A DNA stretch of 64,000 bases from Flavobacterium sp. 102 (lineage in GTDB: Bacteria; Bacteroidota; Bacteroidia; Flavobacteriales; Flavobacteriaceae). The stretch spans positions 2,914,001 to 2,978,000 of the forward strand of contig NZ_RBKX01000001.1 of the NCBI RefSeq assembly GCF_003634615.1, written 5' to 3'. The notes beneath the pieces were generated by a model. The model did no database searches and was not told the DNA's origin. It saw nothing but the letters and a program-made list of their open reading frames with translations. Position numbers and translations under genes: made by a program. Shown here one piece after another: positions 23,592-33,550 of this stretch; position 1 is the first letter of the stretch; every line of letters begins with the position of its first letter.

Positions 23592-24203
23592 TTATTTTCT
23601 TTTAAATCCGCAAAAAAGGAAGTCTTGGATTGTATCAAAAGGCGTTTGATGCGCTTCGGTAAAGCATCCGCTTAATTCAAAATCTCTTTCAAAGACGAAA
23701 CGTAAACTTTCCATATTGTATTGGGAAATCTCCAAACCACTGCATTTTTTCGGACCAGCATCAGAGAAAGTACCCATAAAAAGCTTTCCGTCATTGGCTA
23801 CAGCCTGACTAGCAATCTTAGAATATTTTTCTACTTCATTGGCTTTAGTCAAAAAGTGAAAGCAAGCACGGTCATGCCAAATATCATATTGTTCCTTAGG
23901 CATAAAATCCAAAATATCTGAAACGATAAAAGTGACTTTTGAAGCTCTATCACCTAACCTACTTTTGATTCTTTCAACGGCTTTTGCCGAAATATCAAGC
24001 AAAGTCAAATTGGTAAAACCTAAATCCAGCAAAGCATCCATCAAATAACTGTCGCCACCACCAATATCGATGATTCTAGCTTCCAAAGGCAAATGCAAAG
24101 CTGTGATAAAATCAACGGAAGTTTTAGGATACTTTTGGTACCAACTCACTTCCATTTCGGTTTTAGTGGAAAACACATTCTCCCAATGTTCTTTTCTTTC
24201 CAT
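23592..24203 (-). CDS. Class I SAM-dependent methyltransferase of ars operon
   Basis: A 203-residue methyltransferase. The SAM-binding motif I is ARIIDIGGGDSYLMD, with acidic residue LLDIS following. The start MERKEHWENVFSTK is chosen because the longer frame would run back into the acr3 gene. Tail residues form FLFCGFKRK. It lacks the conserved cysteines of ArsM arsenite methyltransferase, so its substrate is uncertain. Similar genes recur in Bacteroidota ars operons. It starts 4 bases after acr3 ends. Confidence 0.75.
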   Translation of the reverse strand: MERKEHWENVFSTKTEMEVSWYQKYPKTSVDFITALHLPLEARIIDIGGGDSYLMDALLDLGFTNLTLLDISAKAVERIKSRLGDRASKVTFIVSDILDFMPKEQYDIWHDRACFHFLTKANEVEKYSKIASQAVANDGKLFMGTFSDAGPKKCSGLEISQYNMESLRFVFERDFELSGCFTEAHQTPFDTIQDFLFCGFKRK

Positions 24204-24207
24204 AAAT

Positions 24208-25248
24208 TTAAACGGTTGTGGTGAAATATTTTTTTCTAAGCCAAAAGGCCACATTGACCAAAATGATTAATGCCGGTACTTCCACCAACGGACCAATTAC
24301 GCCTGCAAAAGCTTGTCCACTATTGATACCGAAAACACCTATAGAAACCGCAATCGCCAACTCGAAATTATTTCCCGAAGCGGTAAACGATAAAGCTGTC
24401 GCATCACGGTAATTGGCACCAATCTTTTTCGACACAAAAAACATCAAAAAGAACATAACGGTAAAAAAGATTACTAACGGAAAAGCGATTCGAACCACAT
24501 CCATCGGCAAATCGACTATCATTTCGCCTTTCAAACTGAACATAATGACAATGGTGAATAATAACGCAATCAAAGTAATCGGTGAAACGAAGGGAATGAA
24601 TTTTTGGTTAAACCATTTGTCGCCTATAAATTTCTTAATCGCATACCGACTGATAACCGCTAAAGCAAAAGGAATACCAAGGTAAATCCCAACCGTTTTG
24701 GCTATTTCGGCTATGGTGATATTTAGTTCCAGTCCTTTAATCCCAAACAAAGGCAACATGATTTCCAAGTAAAAATAAGCATACAAACTAAAAAAACAAA
24801 CTTGCAGCAAACTGTTAATCCCAATCAAGCCTGCGGTTAATTCGCGATTGCCTTCGGCCAATTCGTTCCAAACAATCACCATCGCAATACAAGGCGCAAT
24901 CCCTATGATGATTAGTCCGGTCATGTATTCGGGATAATCTTTCAAGAAAAAAGTCGCCAATAAAAACATCAAGAACGGCCCGACTAGCCAAGTGATAAAA
25001 AAGGAAGCCGTAAGCAATTTAGGCTGCTTGAACATTTGCGGCACTTTCGAAAAATCGATTTTGGTTAACGGCGGATACATCATCAAGATCAACCCAATCG
25101 CCAAAGGAACATTGGTTGTTCCCGAAGAAAACGAGTTGATAAAATCAGCTGAATTTGGAATAAAATAGCCAATTCCAACGCCGACTAACATTGCTAAAAA
25201 AATCCACAATGTTAAAAATCGATCTAAAAAAGTAAGTCTTTTTTTCAT
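24208..25248 (-). CDS. acr3: Arsenite efflux permease Acr3
   Basis: A 346-residue integral membrane carrier of the Acr3 (BART superfamily) type with about ten helices, expelling arsenite through the inner membrane. The start RLTFLDRFLTLWIFLAM and internal TGLIIIGIAPCIAMVIVWN, including the conserved cysteine of helix 4, are family hallmarks. It is flanked by arsC, methyltransferase and ArsR genes. Confidence 0.92.
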   Translation of the reverse strand: MKKRLTFLDRFLTLWIFLAMLVGVGIGYFIPNSADFINSFSSGTTNVPLAIGLILMMYPPLTKIDFSKVPQMFKQPKLLTASFFITWLVGPFLMFLLATFFLKDYPEYMTGLIIIGIAPCIAMVIVWNELAEGNRELTAGLIGINSLLQVCFFSLYAYFYLEIMLPLFGIKGLELNITIAEIAKTVGIYLGIPFALAVISRYAIKKFIGDKWFNQKFIPFVSPITLIALLFTIVIMFSLKGEMIVDLPMDVVRIAFPLVIFFTVMFFLMFFVSKKIGANYRDATALSFTASGNNFELAIAVSIGVFGINSGQAFAGVIGPLVEVPALIILVNVAFWLRKKYFTTTV

Positions 25249-25281
25249 AGTAAAATTTCTTATCTACAGTACATTTATCAT

Positions 25282-25740
25282 TTATTGACTACTGCCATAT
25301 TTAATTGTAATGGCCATTTGTCCGGCGTGGTATGCGGTGTGTGAAACAATTCTCCCAAAAGCTTCTGCTTTAGTTTTTATCCCAAACTCCTTGGTCTCAA
25401 TTTTCACTTCCCAATCTTCTTCCTTTTGTTGTTCCACTATTTTCTTCAAAGTTTCAAAAGAATAATCAACAAAGGCGTTGAGTGCATCCAGATCTGTCCA
25501 TTCACCGGTGTCTTTCTTTTCAATCACTGTTTTGGCAACCACTTTTGCCTCTTCAGAGCCAAAAACATTTTTAGCAAAAAGCAATTCAACCTCTCCAATA
25601 TGTCTAATTAAAAAACCAACACTATTCTTTGCCGGAGGTAATTTTTTAACCAAATCCAATTCGGTTAAAGTTGCCAATTGATTGGTAAATCGGGTTCTGG
25701 ACTCCATCCACAATTGAAGTAAGGTTGCAGTTGTTGACAT
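25282..25740 (-). CDS. DinB family protein
   Basis: A 152-residue four-helix DinB/YfiT-fold protein. The predicted metal histidines appear in FLIRHIGEVELL near residue 45 and SHTAYHAGQMAITIKYG near the C terminus. Such proteins are often thiol-transferases for bacillithiol-type cofactors, which would suit an arsenic operon, but this is inference. The second Met (25740) is preferred over MIM at 25746. Confidence 0.8.
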   Translation of the reverse strand: MSTTATLLQLWMESRTRFTNQLATLTELDLVKKLPPAKNSVGFLIRHIGEVELLFAKNVFGSEEAKVVAKTVIEKKDTGEWTDLDALNAFVDYSFETLKKIVEQQKEEDWEVKIETKEFGIKTKAEAFGRIVSHTAYHAGQMAITIKYGSSQ

Positions 25741-25750
25741 AATCAAAATA

Positions 25751-26359
25751 TTAATTTATTTGAGAAAACACATAATACATCTCACTCGCAATTTGCAAAC
25801 TGCGTTCCGTATATTTTTCATCCATCAAATCCGTTCCGTCAAAGGCTTTTGGATCATCATATTTTATAGGGAATCGGGCTTCTGCACCAAAAACCATCGG
25901 ACAACCTTCGTCGGCATTATTGCACGTCATGATAGCGCCAAAATGGGTTTTCGGATTGAATTCATCAAAATACGTTTTGGAAAAACAAACTATCGGATGC
26001 TGATTTACATCGAATTTGACGGCGTATACCGGATTTTGTTCCTGACTCAATTTTTGAATTTCAAATCCTTCATTAGTCAAAGTTTCAACCACTTTAGGAA
26101 ACATAGCCGTAGCTTCGGTTCCGCCCGAATAGCAAAATACATTTTGAATTCCGAAATGAAACGCCATCATTTGAGCCCAAATTTGGGACAAATGACTTCT
26201 GCGGGAATTGTGTGTGCAAATGAAATTTAAACGAATTTCCATTTGGCTATTGACTTTAGTCTGAATGTAATCCACTAAGGGATTTAAAACATCCTTTCTT
26301 TCATTTGGAACCGGAATTTCAGTGATGGTTTTGATCGTTTTTGATAAATTTTCAAACAT
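25751..26359 (-). CDS. Phosphatase-fold arsenate-reductase-like protein
   Basis: A 202-residue protein with an N-terminal helical extension of about 40 residues and a low-molecular-weight phosphatase loop FICTHNSRRSHLSQI (CX5R). It differs from the arsC here in length and in the loop, and carries a further cysteine pair region (MTCNNADEGCPMVFG). It may be a second arsenate reductase using a different thiol partner. Starts 8 bases upstream of the DinB gene's neighbourhood in the same leftward operon. Confidence 0.75.
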   Translation of the reverse strand: MFENLSKTIKTITEIPVPNERKDVLNPLVDYIQTKVNSQMEIRLNFICTHNSRRSHLSQIWAQMMAFHFGIQNVFCYSGGTEATAMFPKVVETLTNEGFEIQKLSQEQNPVYAVKFDVNQHPIVCFSKTYFDEFNPKTHFGAIMTCNNADEGCPMVFGAEARFPIKYDDPKAFDGTDLMDEKYTERSLQIASEMYYVFSQIN

Positions 26360-26444
26360 ATGATTAAATTTAACCGCAAAGAATGCAAAGGTTTACGCAG
26401 AGTTCGCTAAGACTTTTATTAGATTTTTCGTAATATTATTCTAA

Positions 26445-26921
26445 CTAACAACAACCCGAATCAGGTGTACAACATGAAGCTTCTTTTGGTTTCCACTCGC
26501 CTATTTTGACTTTTAATTTTTCCGGTGGAATGCCACAATGGTCTTTCGCCAAACAATCGGTCATTTTGGATCTTAATTGGAAATTAGTCCCGTCAAAATC
26601 TAAACTGAATTTACCGATAGTGTCTTTCATTTGGTACTCCACTTCGATTTCTAAATCGGGGATTTGAAGTTTTGCTTCTGACAATTCAATAATGTGAACC
26701 AACTTCTCCGGATGCAATCTGTGGTCATAATCATTGGCTTCCCAAAGTTGGAAATTCACCACTTCTTCCTTTCGAATTACGCCACCGCAATCGATAAAAT
26801 GTTTGGTCACTTTGCCCACTTCAGTTACGTGGAAATGACTGGGAACCAACTCGCCGTTTGGCAATTGGAAAGCTATAGTTGACAAGCTTTTTAGTTCGTT
26901 TTTAATTTCTGAGAGTTTCAT
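26445..26921 (-). CDS. DUF6428 family protein with cysteine tail
   Basis: A 158-residue protein of the DUF6428 type found in Bacteroidota arsenic operons. HFHVTEVGKVTKHFIDCGG is a conserved segment near residue 29. The C terminus ends ASCCTPDSGCC, a cysteine cluster able to bind arsenite or a soft metal, suggesting a chaperone or buffer role. That role is inference. Confidence 0.65.
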   Translation of the reverse strand: MKLSEIKNELKSLSTIAFQLPNGELVPSHFHVTEVGKVTKHFIDCGGVIRKEEVVNFQLWEANDYDHRLHPEKLVHIIELSEAKLQIPDLEIEVEYQMKDTIGKFSLDFDGTNFQLRSKMTDCLAKDHCGIPPEKLKVKIGEWKPKEASCCTPDSGCC

Positions 26922-26931
26922 AATTAGATTG

Positions 26932-27141
26932 TTAGACTTATTAGATTTTTAGACTTATTAGACTTATTAGATTGTTAGACTTATTAGATTATTAGACTTA
27001 TTAGATTGTTAGATTTTTAGAAAGAAAATCTTTTCCCTTTTCCCTTTTCCCTTTTCCCTTTTCCCTATTCCCTATTCCCTCTTCCCTATTCCCTCTTCCC
27101 TATTCCCTCTTCCCTATTCCCTCTTCCCTTTTCCCTTTTCC
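26932..27141. repeat. Simple-sequence repeats within ars operon
   Basis: Two tracts: alternating TTAGACTTATTAGAT-type units (about 26932-27020), then about fifteen 7-bp units CCCTTTT, CCCTATT or CCCTCTT (27027-27141). They separate arsR from the downstream ars genes by about 230 bp. No ORF or terminator is seen in them. Confidence 0.8.
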
Positions 27142-27148
27142 ATCCTAT

Positions 27149-27472
27149 TCAACAACATTTATTTTTTAATTTGTGGCGAATCACACCAAAATGGTTTTCA
27201 ATTTTATCAATAGTATCCGGGTTAATGCAATAGCAAATGGCGGTTCCTTCGATAGTGCCTTTGATGATATTGGCGTTTTTTAATTCTTTTAGATGCTGGG
27301 AAATGGTTGGCTGTGCCAATGGCAATTCGTTGACAATATCGCCACAAATACAACTATCTACCGTTAATAAATAATCCACAATGGCTATTCGCGCCGGATG
27401 CGACAAAGCTTTGAATAAGGTGGCCATTTCGTTTTGTTCAATAGAAAAAGATTCTGTTTTTGATGCGCCCAT
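27149..27472 (-). CDS. arsR: ArsR arsenite-responsive repressor
   Basis: A 107-residue winged-helix repressor. The metal-site sequence SCICGDIVNELPLAQPTISQ combines an ELCVCDL-like cysteine pair with the recognition helix; a C-terminal CC pair (KNKCC) may add ligands. It heads the leftward arsenic operon and should release DNA on binding As(III). Confidence 0.9.
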   Translation of the reverse strand: MGASKTESFSIEQNEMATLFKALSHPARIAIVDYLLTVDSCICGDIVNELPLAQPTISQHLKELKNANIIKGTIEGTAICYCINPDTIDKIENHFGVIRHKLKNKCC

Positions 27473-27486
27473 GGTTTATTTAAATT

Positions 27487-27528
27487 ATTATATTGCAATA
27501 TTACGATAAAACAATAATAAGAACCAAA
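27487..27528 (-). promoter_or_regulatory. arsR promoter and operator
   Basis: On the minus strand TTTG is followed after about 21 bases by TAATATTG, one mismatch from TANNTTTG. The palindrome TATTGCAATA (27491-27500) overlaps the -7 box, as expected for an autorepressing ArsR. Confidence 0.6.
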
Positions 27529-27618
27529 CATTTCCTGAAGAATTTAACAAATCATAATTCGCAAATCCTGAATCCTAAATATTTTCACTACTTTTGGCAT
27601 TCAAAAAAACGCAAATAA

Positions 27619-28116
27619 ATGGCAACAATTACTTTGGGTGGAAATCCAATAAACACCAATGGCGAATTACCAACAACAGGTTCAAAAGCCCCTGAATTTC
27701 AATTAGTAACACAAGATTTAAGCATCACTACGCTAGCCGATTTTGCCGGAAGCAAAGTTGTTTTAAACATATTCCCAAGCATTGACACCAATACTTGCGC
27801 TACTTCAGTACGAACGTTTAATGCCAAAGCGAGTACTTTAGCAAACACCAAAGTATTGTGCATTTCTCGCGATTTGCCTTTTGCCCAAAAACGTTTTTGC
27901 GGTGCGGAAGGTTTAGACAACGTAATCAACCTTTCTGATTTCAACACCGGAAACTTTGGTAAAGCATATGGTTTGGAAATCGTTGATGGCGCTTTCTCAG
28001 GCTTACACGCAAGAGCTGTAATTGTAATTGACGAAAACGGAACAGTAACCCATACCGAATTGGTTGCCGAAATTGCCAACGAACCTAACTACGAATCCGC
28101 TTTAGCAGCGCTATAA
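27619..28116 (+). CDS. tpx: Thiol peroxidase (atypical 2-Cys peroxiredoxin)
   Basis: A 165-residue Tpx. The peroxidatic cysteine is in NIFPSIDTNTCATSVRTFN near residue 60, and the resolving cysteine in FCGAEGL near 94, the usual Tpx spacing. It reduces hydroperoxides with thioredoxin. It is followed after 8 bases by dgkA, so the two share a transcript. Confidence 0.95.
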   Translation: MATITLGGNPINTNGELPTTGSKAPEFQLVTQDLSITTLADFAGSKVVLNIFPSIDTNTCATSVRTFNAKASTLANTKVLCISRDLPFAQKRFCGAEGLDNVINLSDFNTGNFGKAYGLEIVDGAFSGLHARAVIVIDENGTVTHTELVAEIANEPNYESALAAL

Positions 28117-28124
28117 ATAAGATT

Positions 28125-28499
28125 ATGGCATTCGAAAAAGACAATTCCTTCATCACCGGAAGATTAAAAAGCGTTGGTTATGCGGTCAAAGGTGCCCTCA
28201 AACTTATCACTACGGAACACAGTGTGATGGTGCAATTTACTCTGGCCATCATTATGATTATAGCCGGATTTTATTTTGAGATTGACCGTTATGAATGGAT
28301 GATGCAAATATTGGCTTTTGGGTTAGTGTTAGGCATTGAAAGTTTGAATACAGCCGTGGAGAAAATAGCCGACTTTGTGCATCCTGAGTTTCATGACCGA
28401 ATTGGTTTTATCAAAGATATTGCCGCCGGTGCCGTAATGTTTGCTGCCTTAGCTGCAATAGCGATAGGTTTGCTCATTTATGTTCCAAAATTTTTATAA
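28125..28499 (+). CDS. dgkA: Diacylglycerol kinase family membrane protein
   Basis: A 124-residue three-helix membrane kinase of the DgkA/undecaprenol kinase family. Motifs are FKY-like RLKSVGYAVKGALKLI at the start, the catalytic ESLNTAVEKIADFV near residue 71, and KDIAAGAVM near 100. It phosphorylates diacylglycerol or undecaprenol; Gram-negative context favours lipid recycling. Confidence 0.9.
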   Translation: MAFEKDNSFITGRLKSVGYAVKGALKLITTEHSVMVQFTLAIIMIIAGFYFEIDRYEWMMQILAFGLVLGIESLNTAVEKIADFVHPEFHDRIGFIKDIAAGAVMFAALAAIAIGLLIYVPKFL

Positions 28500-28542
28500 A
28501 TAGTCGATTAAATTTCTATTTTTATAGCGTTATACTTAACTA

Positions 28543-31014
28543 ATGGCAAAAACAGTAAAAAAAGAGACTAAAGCAAAAGAGAAAGATCCAAATCTGGAAC
28601 TTAAAATACTCAAGACTAAAAAGCAATACAGAATGCTGTTTGGTTTTGTATTGGTCTTACTCTCTATCGCCTTTTTGGTTTCCTTCATTTCTTTCTTTTT
28701 ACATGGTCAAGCCGACCAAAGTGCTGTTAATGCTATAACAGATCGAAACGAACCGGTGAAAAACTGGTTGGGTAAATTCGGCGCTTACTTAGCCGATTTA
28801 TTTATCTACCGTGGTTTTGGTATCGCTTCCTTCCTATTCGTAAAGCTATTCTTTTTGAGCGGTGCTTTCCTGGTATTGGATTTACCGGTTAAAAAGCTAA
28901 AAAATACTTGGTTTTGGGATTTGTTTGCCCTAGTGGTATTGTCCATCCTATTTGGTTTCTTTGCCTATACTTTACCGGAATTAGGCGGAACGATTGGTTT
29001 TGAAATGAATTTATTCCTTCAGGATTATATCGGAAAGACCGGAACCGGATTGGTGTTGGTTTTCTCCATCATTATTTATCTCATCTTTAAAATAAAAATA
29101 TCTCCGGATGCGATTAAGTCTTTCTTCGAAAAGAAACACAAAGACATCAAAGAAGATTTAAGCAGTATTGTAGGTTCCAATGACAAAGGTGTCGATTACA
29201 ACTTAGAAGAATTTGCCGTAAATGACACGGAAGAAGAGCCAATCGAAGAGCCAACGCTCAAACCTTCTCAATTTGAAATCAATAAAGAAGCGTTGAAACC
29301 AACCATTGAAAATGCTTCTGAAATCAATTTGGAACCAACCATTAAAATGGCGGTTACGCCTACTCCGGTAGAACCGGTTTATGTAGAGCCTGTAAAGCAA
29401 ATCATAGAAACCAATGACGAAGCTTTTACCATTGAAAAAGCAGCGGATGAAGATGTAATGGAAGAAAATTTGGCTGCAAAATTAGTAGCCGATTTTGGTT
29501 TGTTTGACCCAACCTTAGAATTGTCCAACTATAAATTCCCAACGATTGACTTGCTTAAAGAATACGCTTCCGTAGGCATTACCATCAATCAGGAAGAATT
29601 AGAAGAAAATAAAAACCGAATTGTAGAAACGCTTCGCAACTATAAAATCGATATTGCCCAAATCAAAGCGACGGTTGGACCATCGGTAACACTTTATGAA
29701 ATCGTACCCGAAGCCGGAATCCGTATTTCAAAAATAAAAAGTTTGGAAGACGATATTGCGTTATCGCTTTCTGCCTTAGGAATTCGTATCATCGCGCCTA
29801 TTCCGGGGAAAGGAACCATCGGGATTGAAGTACCGAATAAGAATCCGACTATGGTACCGATGAAGAGTGTAATCTCTTCGGCTAAGTTCCAAGAAGCGGA
29901 AATGGAATTGCCTATCGCTTTAGGAAAAACCATTTCGAATGAAACCTTTGTGGTCGATTTAGCTAAAATGCCGCACCTTTTGATGGCCGGAGCAACCGGA
30001 CAAGGAAAATCGGTTGGATTGAATGCGGTACTGACTTCTTTATTATACAAAAAACATCCTGCGGAAGTAAAGTTTGTTTTGGTCGACCCAAAGAAAGTAG
30101 AGCTTACCTTATTTAATAAGATAGAACGCCATTATTTGGCCAAATTACCCGATACCGAGGACGCGATTATCACCGATAACAACAAAGTAATCAATACACT
30201 GAATTCGCTTTGTTTGGAAATGGACAATCGTTATTCGTTACTGAAAGACGCCATGGTGCGTAACATTAAAGAATACAACGAAAAGTTCAAAGGCCGAAAA
30301 TTGAATCCGGAGAACGGTCACCGTTTCTTGCCTTATATCGTTTTGGTGGTCGATGAGTTTGCCGATTTGATTATGACCGCCGGTAAAGAAGTAGAAACCC
30401 CTATTGCGCGTTTGGCCCAATTAGCCCGTGCGATTGGAATTCACTTAATCATCGCTACGCAAAGACCTTCGGTGAATGTAATTACCGGTATGATTAAAGC
30501 CAACTTCCCGGCGCGTATTGCGTTTAGAGTAACTTCTAAAATTGATTCCAGAACTATTTTAGATTCAGGCGGTGCTGACCAATTGATAGGTCGTGGTGAT
30601 TTATTGTTCTCTAACGGAAATGATTTGGTGCGTGTGCAATGTGCTTTTGTAGATACGCCTGAAGTAGAAAAGATTGTAGATTACATAGGTTCTCAAAAAG
30701 CTTATGCCAGTGCTTACTTGTTACCGGAGTATGTGGGTGAAGATGGTAGTAGCGTGAATTTAGAGTTTGACATCTCCGAAAGAGACAGCATGTTTAGAGA
30801 AGCTGCCGAAATAATCGTAACTGCCCAACAAGGTTCGGCATCATTATTGCAAAGAAAATTGAAACTAGGCTACAACCGTGCCGGAAGACTGATAGATCAG
30901 CTCGAAGCCGCGGGAATCGTAGGGCCATTTGAAGGAAGTAAAGCGCGTAGTGTCAACATTCCCGACTTGACTTCGTTAGACCAATTTTTTAGCAATGAAC
31001 AAAACAATCATTAA
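28543..31014 (+). CDS. ftsK: DNA translocase FtsK
   Basis: An 823-residue septal DNA pump. Four N-terminal membrane helices (about residues 30-185), a linker, then the alpha/beta motor with Walker A GATGQGKSVGLN near 486 and Walker B VLVVDEFADLI near 605. A C-terminal winged-helix gamma domain (LQRKLKLGYNRAGRLIDQLE) recognises KOPS-like sequences. It couples division with chromosome dimer resolution. lolA follows after one base. Confidence 0.95.
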   Translation: MAKTVKKETKAKEKDPNLELKILKTKKQYRMLFGFVLVLLSIAFLVSFISFFLHGQADQSAVNAITDRNEPVKNWLGKFGAYLADLFIYRGFGIASFLFVKLFFLSGAFLVLDLPVKKLKNTWFWDLFALVVLSILFGFFAYTLPELGGTIGFEMNLFLQDYIGKTGTGLVLVFSIIIYLIFKIKISPDAIKSFFEKKHKDIKEDLSSIVGSNDKGVDYNLEEFAVNDTEEEPIEEPTLKPSQFEINKEALKPTIENASEINLEPTIKMAVTPTPVEPVYVEPVKQIIETNDEAFTIEKAADEDVMEENLAAKLVADFGLFDPTLELSNYKFPTIDLLKEYASVGITINQEELEENKNRIVETLRNYKIDIAQIKATVGPSVTLYEIVPEAGIRISKIKSLEDDIALSLSALGIRIIAPIPGKGTIGIEVPNKNPTMVPMKSVISSAKFQEAEMELPIALGKTISNETFVVDLAKMPHLLMAGATGQGKSVGLNAVLTSLLYKKHPAEVKFVLVDPKKVELTLFNKIERHYLAKLPDTEDAIITDNNKVINTLNSLCLEMDNRYSLLKDAMVRNIKEYNEKFKGRKLNPENGHRFLPYIVLVVDEFADLIMTAGKEVETPIARLAQLARAIGIHLIIATQRPSVNVITGMIKANFPARIAFRVTSKIDSRTILDSGGADQLIGRGDLLFSNGNDLVRVQCAFVDTPEVEKIVDYIGSQKAYASAYLLPEYVGEDGSSVNLEFDISERDSMFREAAEIIVTAQQGSASLLQRKLKLGYNRAGRLIDQLEAAGIVGPFEGSKARSVNIPDLTSLDQFFSNEQNNH

Positions 31015-31015
31015 A

Positions 31016-31657
31016 ATGAACAAACTACTATCTATTGCATTACTACTACTCATTAGTTTTACTACTAATGCACAAGATAAAAAAGCCAAAGACTTGCTCG
31101 ACCAAGTTACCGCTAAGGTAAAAACCTATAAGAATATCTCCATCGATTTTAAATACACACTCTACAACAGTAAAGAGAACATCAACAAAGAAAGCAAAGG
31201 CAATCTGGTGTTGGAAGGCAACAAATATGTTTTAAATTTCTTAGGTGTAACCAAAATATATGATGGCAAAAAAAGCTACACCATCGTTCCAGAAGACGAA
31301 GAAGTAACGATTTCGAGCGTAAATGACAAAGACGAAAATGCTATTACGCCTTCTAAAATGCTTACCTTTTTCAATAGCGGTTATAAGTATTATTGGGACA
31401 TTCTTCAAGACGTAAAAGGACGTAAAATTCAGTATATCAAATTGGTACCTATCAACCCTAAAGACCAACGCAAAGAAGTGCTATTAGGTATCGATTCCCA
31501 AACCAAAAACATCTACAATGTGATTGAAATGGGCAAAAACGGAACTAAAACCACCCTTACTGTTAATTCTTTTAAAACCAACCAACCTTTATCAAAAAAT
31601 CAGTTTACCTTTGTGCCGAGTAAATATCCAAATTACTATATCAACAAAATAGATTAA
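31016..31657 (+). CDS. lolA: Outer membrane lipoprotein carrier LolA
   Basis: A 213-residue periplasmic chaperone carrying lipoproteins from the LolCDE complex to the outer membrane. Signal peptide MNKLLSIALLLLISFTTNAQ. The beta-rich core has YKNISIDFKYTLYN and the LDQV start helix of the family. The upstream in-frame ATG at 30995 overlaps ftsK and would spoil the signal peptide, so 31016 is used. Confidence 0.88.
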   Translation: MNKLLSIALLLLISFTTNAQDKKAKDLLDQVTAKVKTYKNISIDFKYTLYNSKENINKESKGNLVLEGNKYVLNFLGVTKIYDGKKSYTIVPEDEEVTISSVNDKDENAITPSKMLTFFNSGYKYYWDILQDVKGRKIQYIKLVPINPKDQRKEVLLGIDSQTKNIYNVIEMGKNGTKTTLTVNSFKTNQPLSKNQFTFVPSKYPNYYINKID

Positions 31658-31663
31658 GCTCGG

Positions 31664-33550
31664 GTGAAAATACTTGACAGGTACTTATTAAAATCTTTCC
31701 TGATTACATTTACTACGGTATTTGTAATCTTGTTTTTTATATTCGTATTGCAAGTAGTTTGGCTCTTCATTTCCGAATTGGCCGGAAAAGACTTAGACAT
31801 CTTTATGATTCTTAAGTTCTTACTTTTCAAAATGCCAAGTATCATTCCTTTAGTTTTACCGCTTTCAGTATTATTGGCTTCTATCATGACTTTTGGTAGC
31901 TTGGCCGAGAACTATGAGTTTGCCGCAATGAAATCATCCGGAATCTCTCTGCAACGGGCGATGCGAAGTCTAACGGTTTTTATCCTGCTGTTGAGTATCG
32001 TTGCGTTTTTCTTTGCCAATAACGTCATTCCTTTTGCCGAATATAAGTTCATTAACTTCCGAAGAAACATTGCTCAGGTTAAGCCCGCTATGGCTATAGC
32101 CGAAGGACAGTTTAGTGAAGTTGGGAGCTATAACATTAAAGTCGAAAAGAAATCGGGAGAAAACGGCAAATACCTTAGCGGCGTAACCATTCACAAAAAA
32201 TCGACTTTGGGTTCGGCAAGTAATACTGTGATCAAAGCCAAAAAAGGCGAATTGGTCAGTAGCGAAGATTCGAACACCTTGAAGTTGATTCTCAAAGATG
32301 GTAACTATTACGAAGACATCGTCCCAAAGAAGTTTGAAGAACGCAATAAACTGCCTTTTGCCAAAAGTGAATTTCAGCGCTATGTAATCAATATCGATTT
32401 ATCTAAATTGAACAGTTCCAGTTTAGAAGAAGAGAAAATCACCAACACCAATACCATGTTGAACGTTGGAGAATTGAAATACACACTCGACTCTCTTCAA
32501 AAAAATTATAAAAAAGACATTATCTCTTATACCGAAAACATCAACCAGCGGGCGAATATGACTGCGGTTGACATTAATAGGGATTCCGTTGCGCCAACGC
32601 TTAATAACACTGATCTGTTAAGAACCTATTCCAAAAGTGATAAAAGCCAAATTCTGAAAGTCGCCAGCAGCAATGTGGATGGCATCAACTTTTCGTTGGA
32701 AACTTCAAAATATGAAATGCAGGACAAACAGAAAAACATCAACCAACACTGGATTGCGTTGTATGACAAGTTTGTGATTGCCTATGCATGTTTGCTAATG
32801 TTCTTTATCGGCGCACCACTCGGAGCGATTATTCGCAAAGGTGGTTTAGGATTGCCAATTGTATTTGCCATACTTATTTTTATCATCTTCCACTTCATTA
32901 ATACCTTTGGCAAAAAAGTAGCACAACAAGATGAAATCTCTCCTTTCTTAGGTTGTTGGATGTCGTCTTTTGTCTTGACGCCTTTTGCTATTTTGTTAAC
33001 CAAAAGAGCGACCGATGACAAAGGCTTTAGTATGAACTTTGATTGGTTGACCAATTTCTTCAACCGTATCTTTCCTGATAAAACTCAGCCGGTACCGGTA
33101 GCCTCAACCTTAACCCCTGATTTGGCTATTGATGCTGAAGAAGTACAGCAGTATTTGAATACTTTACCGGAAGATAGCATGCCGCAGACTATAATTGAAG
33201 AAAAAGTACGACCTACTGATAATCGCACTATCGAATTAATAACCAAACAATACCACTTGTTTAGTTTGATTGCTTTAGTGAGTAATATTCTTTTGATTGC
33301 TGTTTTCTTTTGGGGCAAACCCGATACTTTAACCATGATAATTATGGCGGCGGTAATCGCTGTTTCGCTATTCTTTAGTGTATATAAATCACAACAAGCT
33401 TTAACTACTTTAGGTATTCGTGCCGATAAAAACATTGACATTCCACTTTTTGTACTCCTATTGGCAGGGTTTCCTTTTTACTTCCTGTTCTATGGTTACA
33501 ATAGGCTTTTAGTCAACCAACTTATTTCAGAATCTAACACTACTGTCTAA
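31664..33550 (+). CDS. LptF/LptG family permease
   Basis: A 628-residue YjgP/YjgQ-type permease of the LPS export complex. GTG at 31664 starts [16 protein letters not shown], the usual first helix. Three N-terminal helices, a periplasmic jellyroll-like domain (about 135-360) and three C-terminal helices ([19 protein letters not shown] onward) are visible. It is longer than E. coli LptF or LptG because of an extra C-terminal region with additional helices, typical in Bacteroidota. It overlaps the ribBA start by one base. Confidence 0.88.
   Translation: MKILDRYLLKSFLITFTTVFVILFFIFVLQVVWLFISELAGKDLDIFMILKFLLFKMPSIIPLVLPLSVLLASIMTFGSLAENYEFAAMKSSGISLQRAMRSLTVFILLLSIVAFFFANNVIPFAEYKFINFRRNIAQVKPAMAIAEGQFSEVGSYNIKVEKKSGENGKYLSGVTIHKKSTLGSASNTVIKAKKGELVSSEDSNTLKLILKDGNYYEDIVPKKFEERNKLPFAKSEFQRYVINIDLSKLNSSSLEEEKITNTNTMLNVGELKYTLDSLQKNYKKDIISYTENINQRANMTAVDINRDSVAPTLNNTDLLRTYSKSDKSQILKVASSNVDGINFSLETSKYEMQDKQKNINQHWIALYDKFVIAYACLLMFFIGAPLGAIIRKGGLGLPIVFAILIFIIFHFINTFGKKVAQQDEISPFLGCWMSSFVLTPFAILLTKRATDDKGFSMNFDWLTNFFNRIFPDKTQPVPVASTLTPDLAIDAEEVQQYLNTLPEDSMPQTIIEEKVRPTDNRTIELITKQYHLFSLIALVSNILLIAVFFWGKPDTLTMIIMAAVIAVSLFFSVYKSQQALTTLGIRADKNIDIPLFVLLLAGFPFYFLFYGYNRLLVNQLISESNTTV

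Noticed and set aside
23592..24254. Methyltransferase as an ArsM arsenite methyltransferase
   Set aside because: The conserved cysteines of ArsM are not seen and the protein is shorter; only a generic methyltransferase call is supported.
26760..27141. Heptamer tract as a CRISPR or protein-coding repeat
   Set aside because: Seven-base units without spacers and with stop codons are simple sequence.
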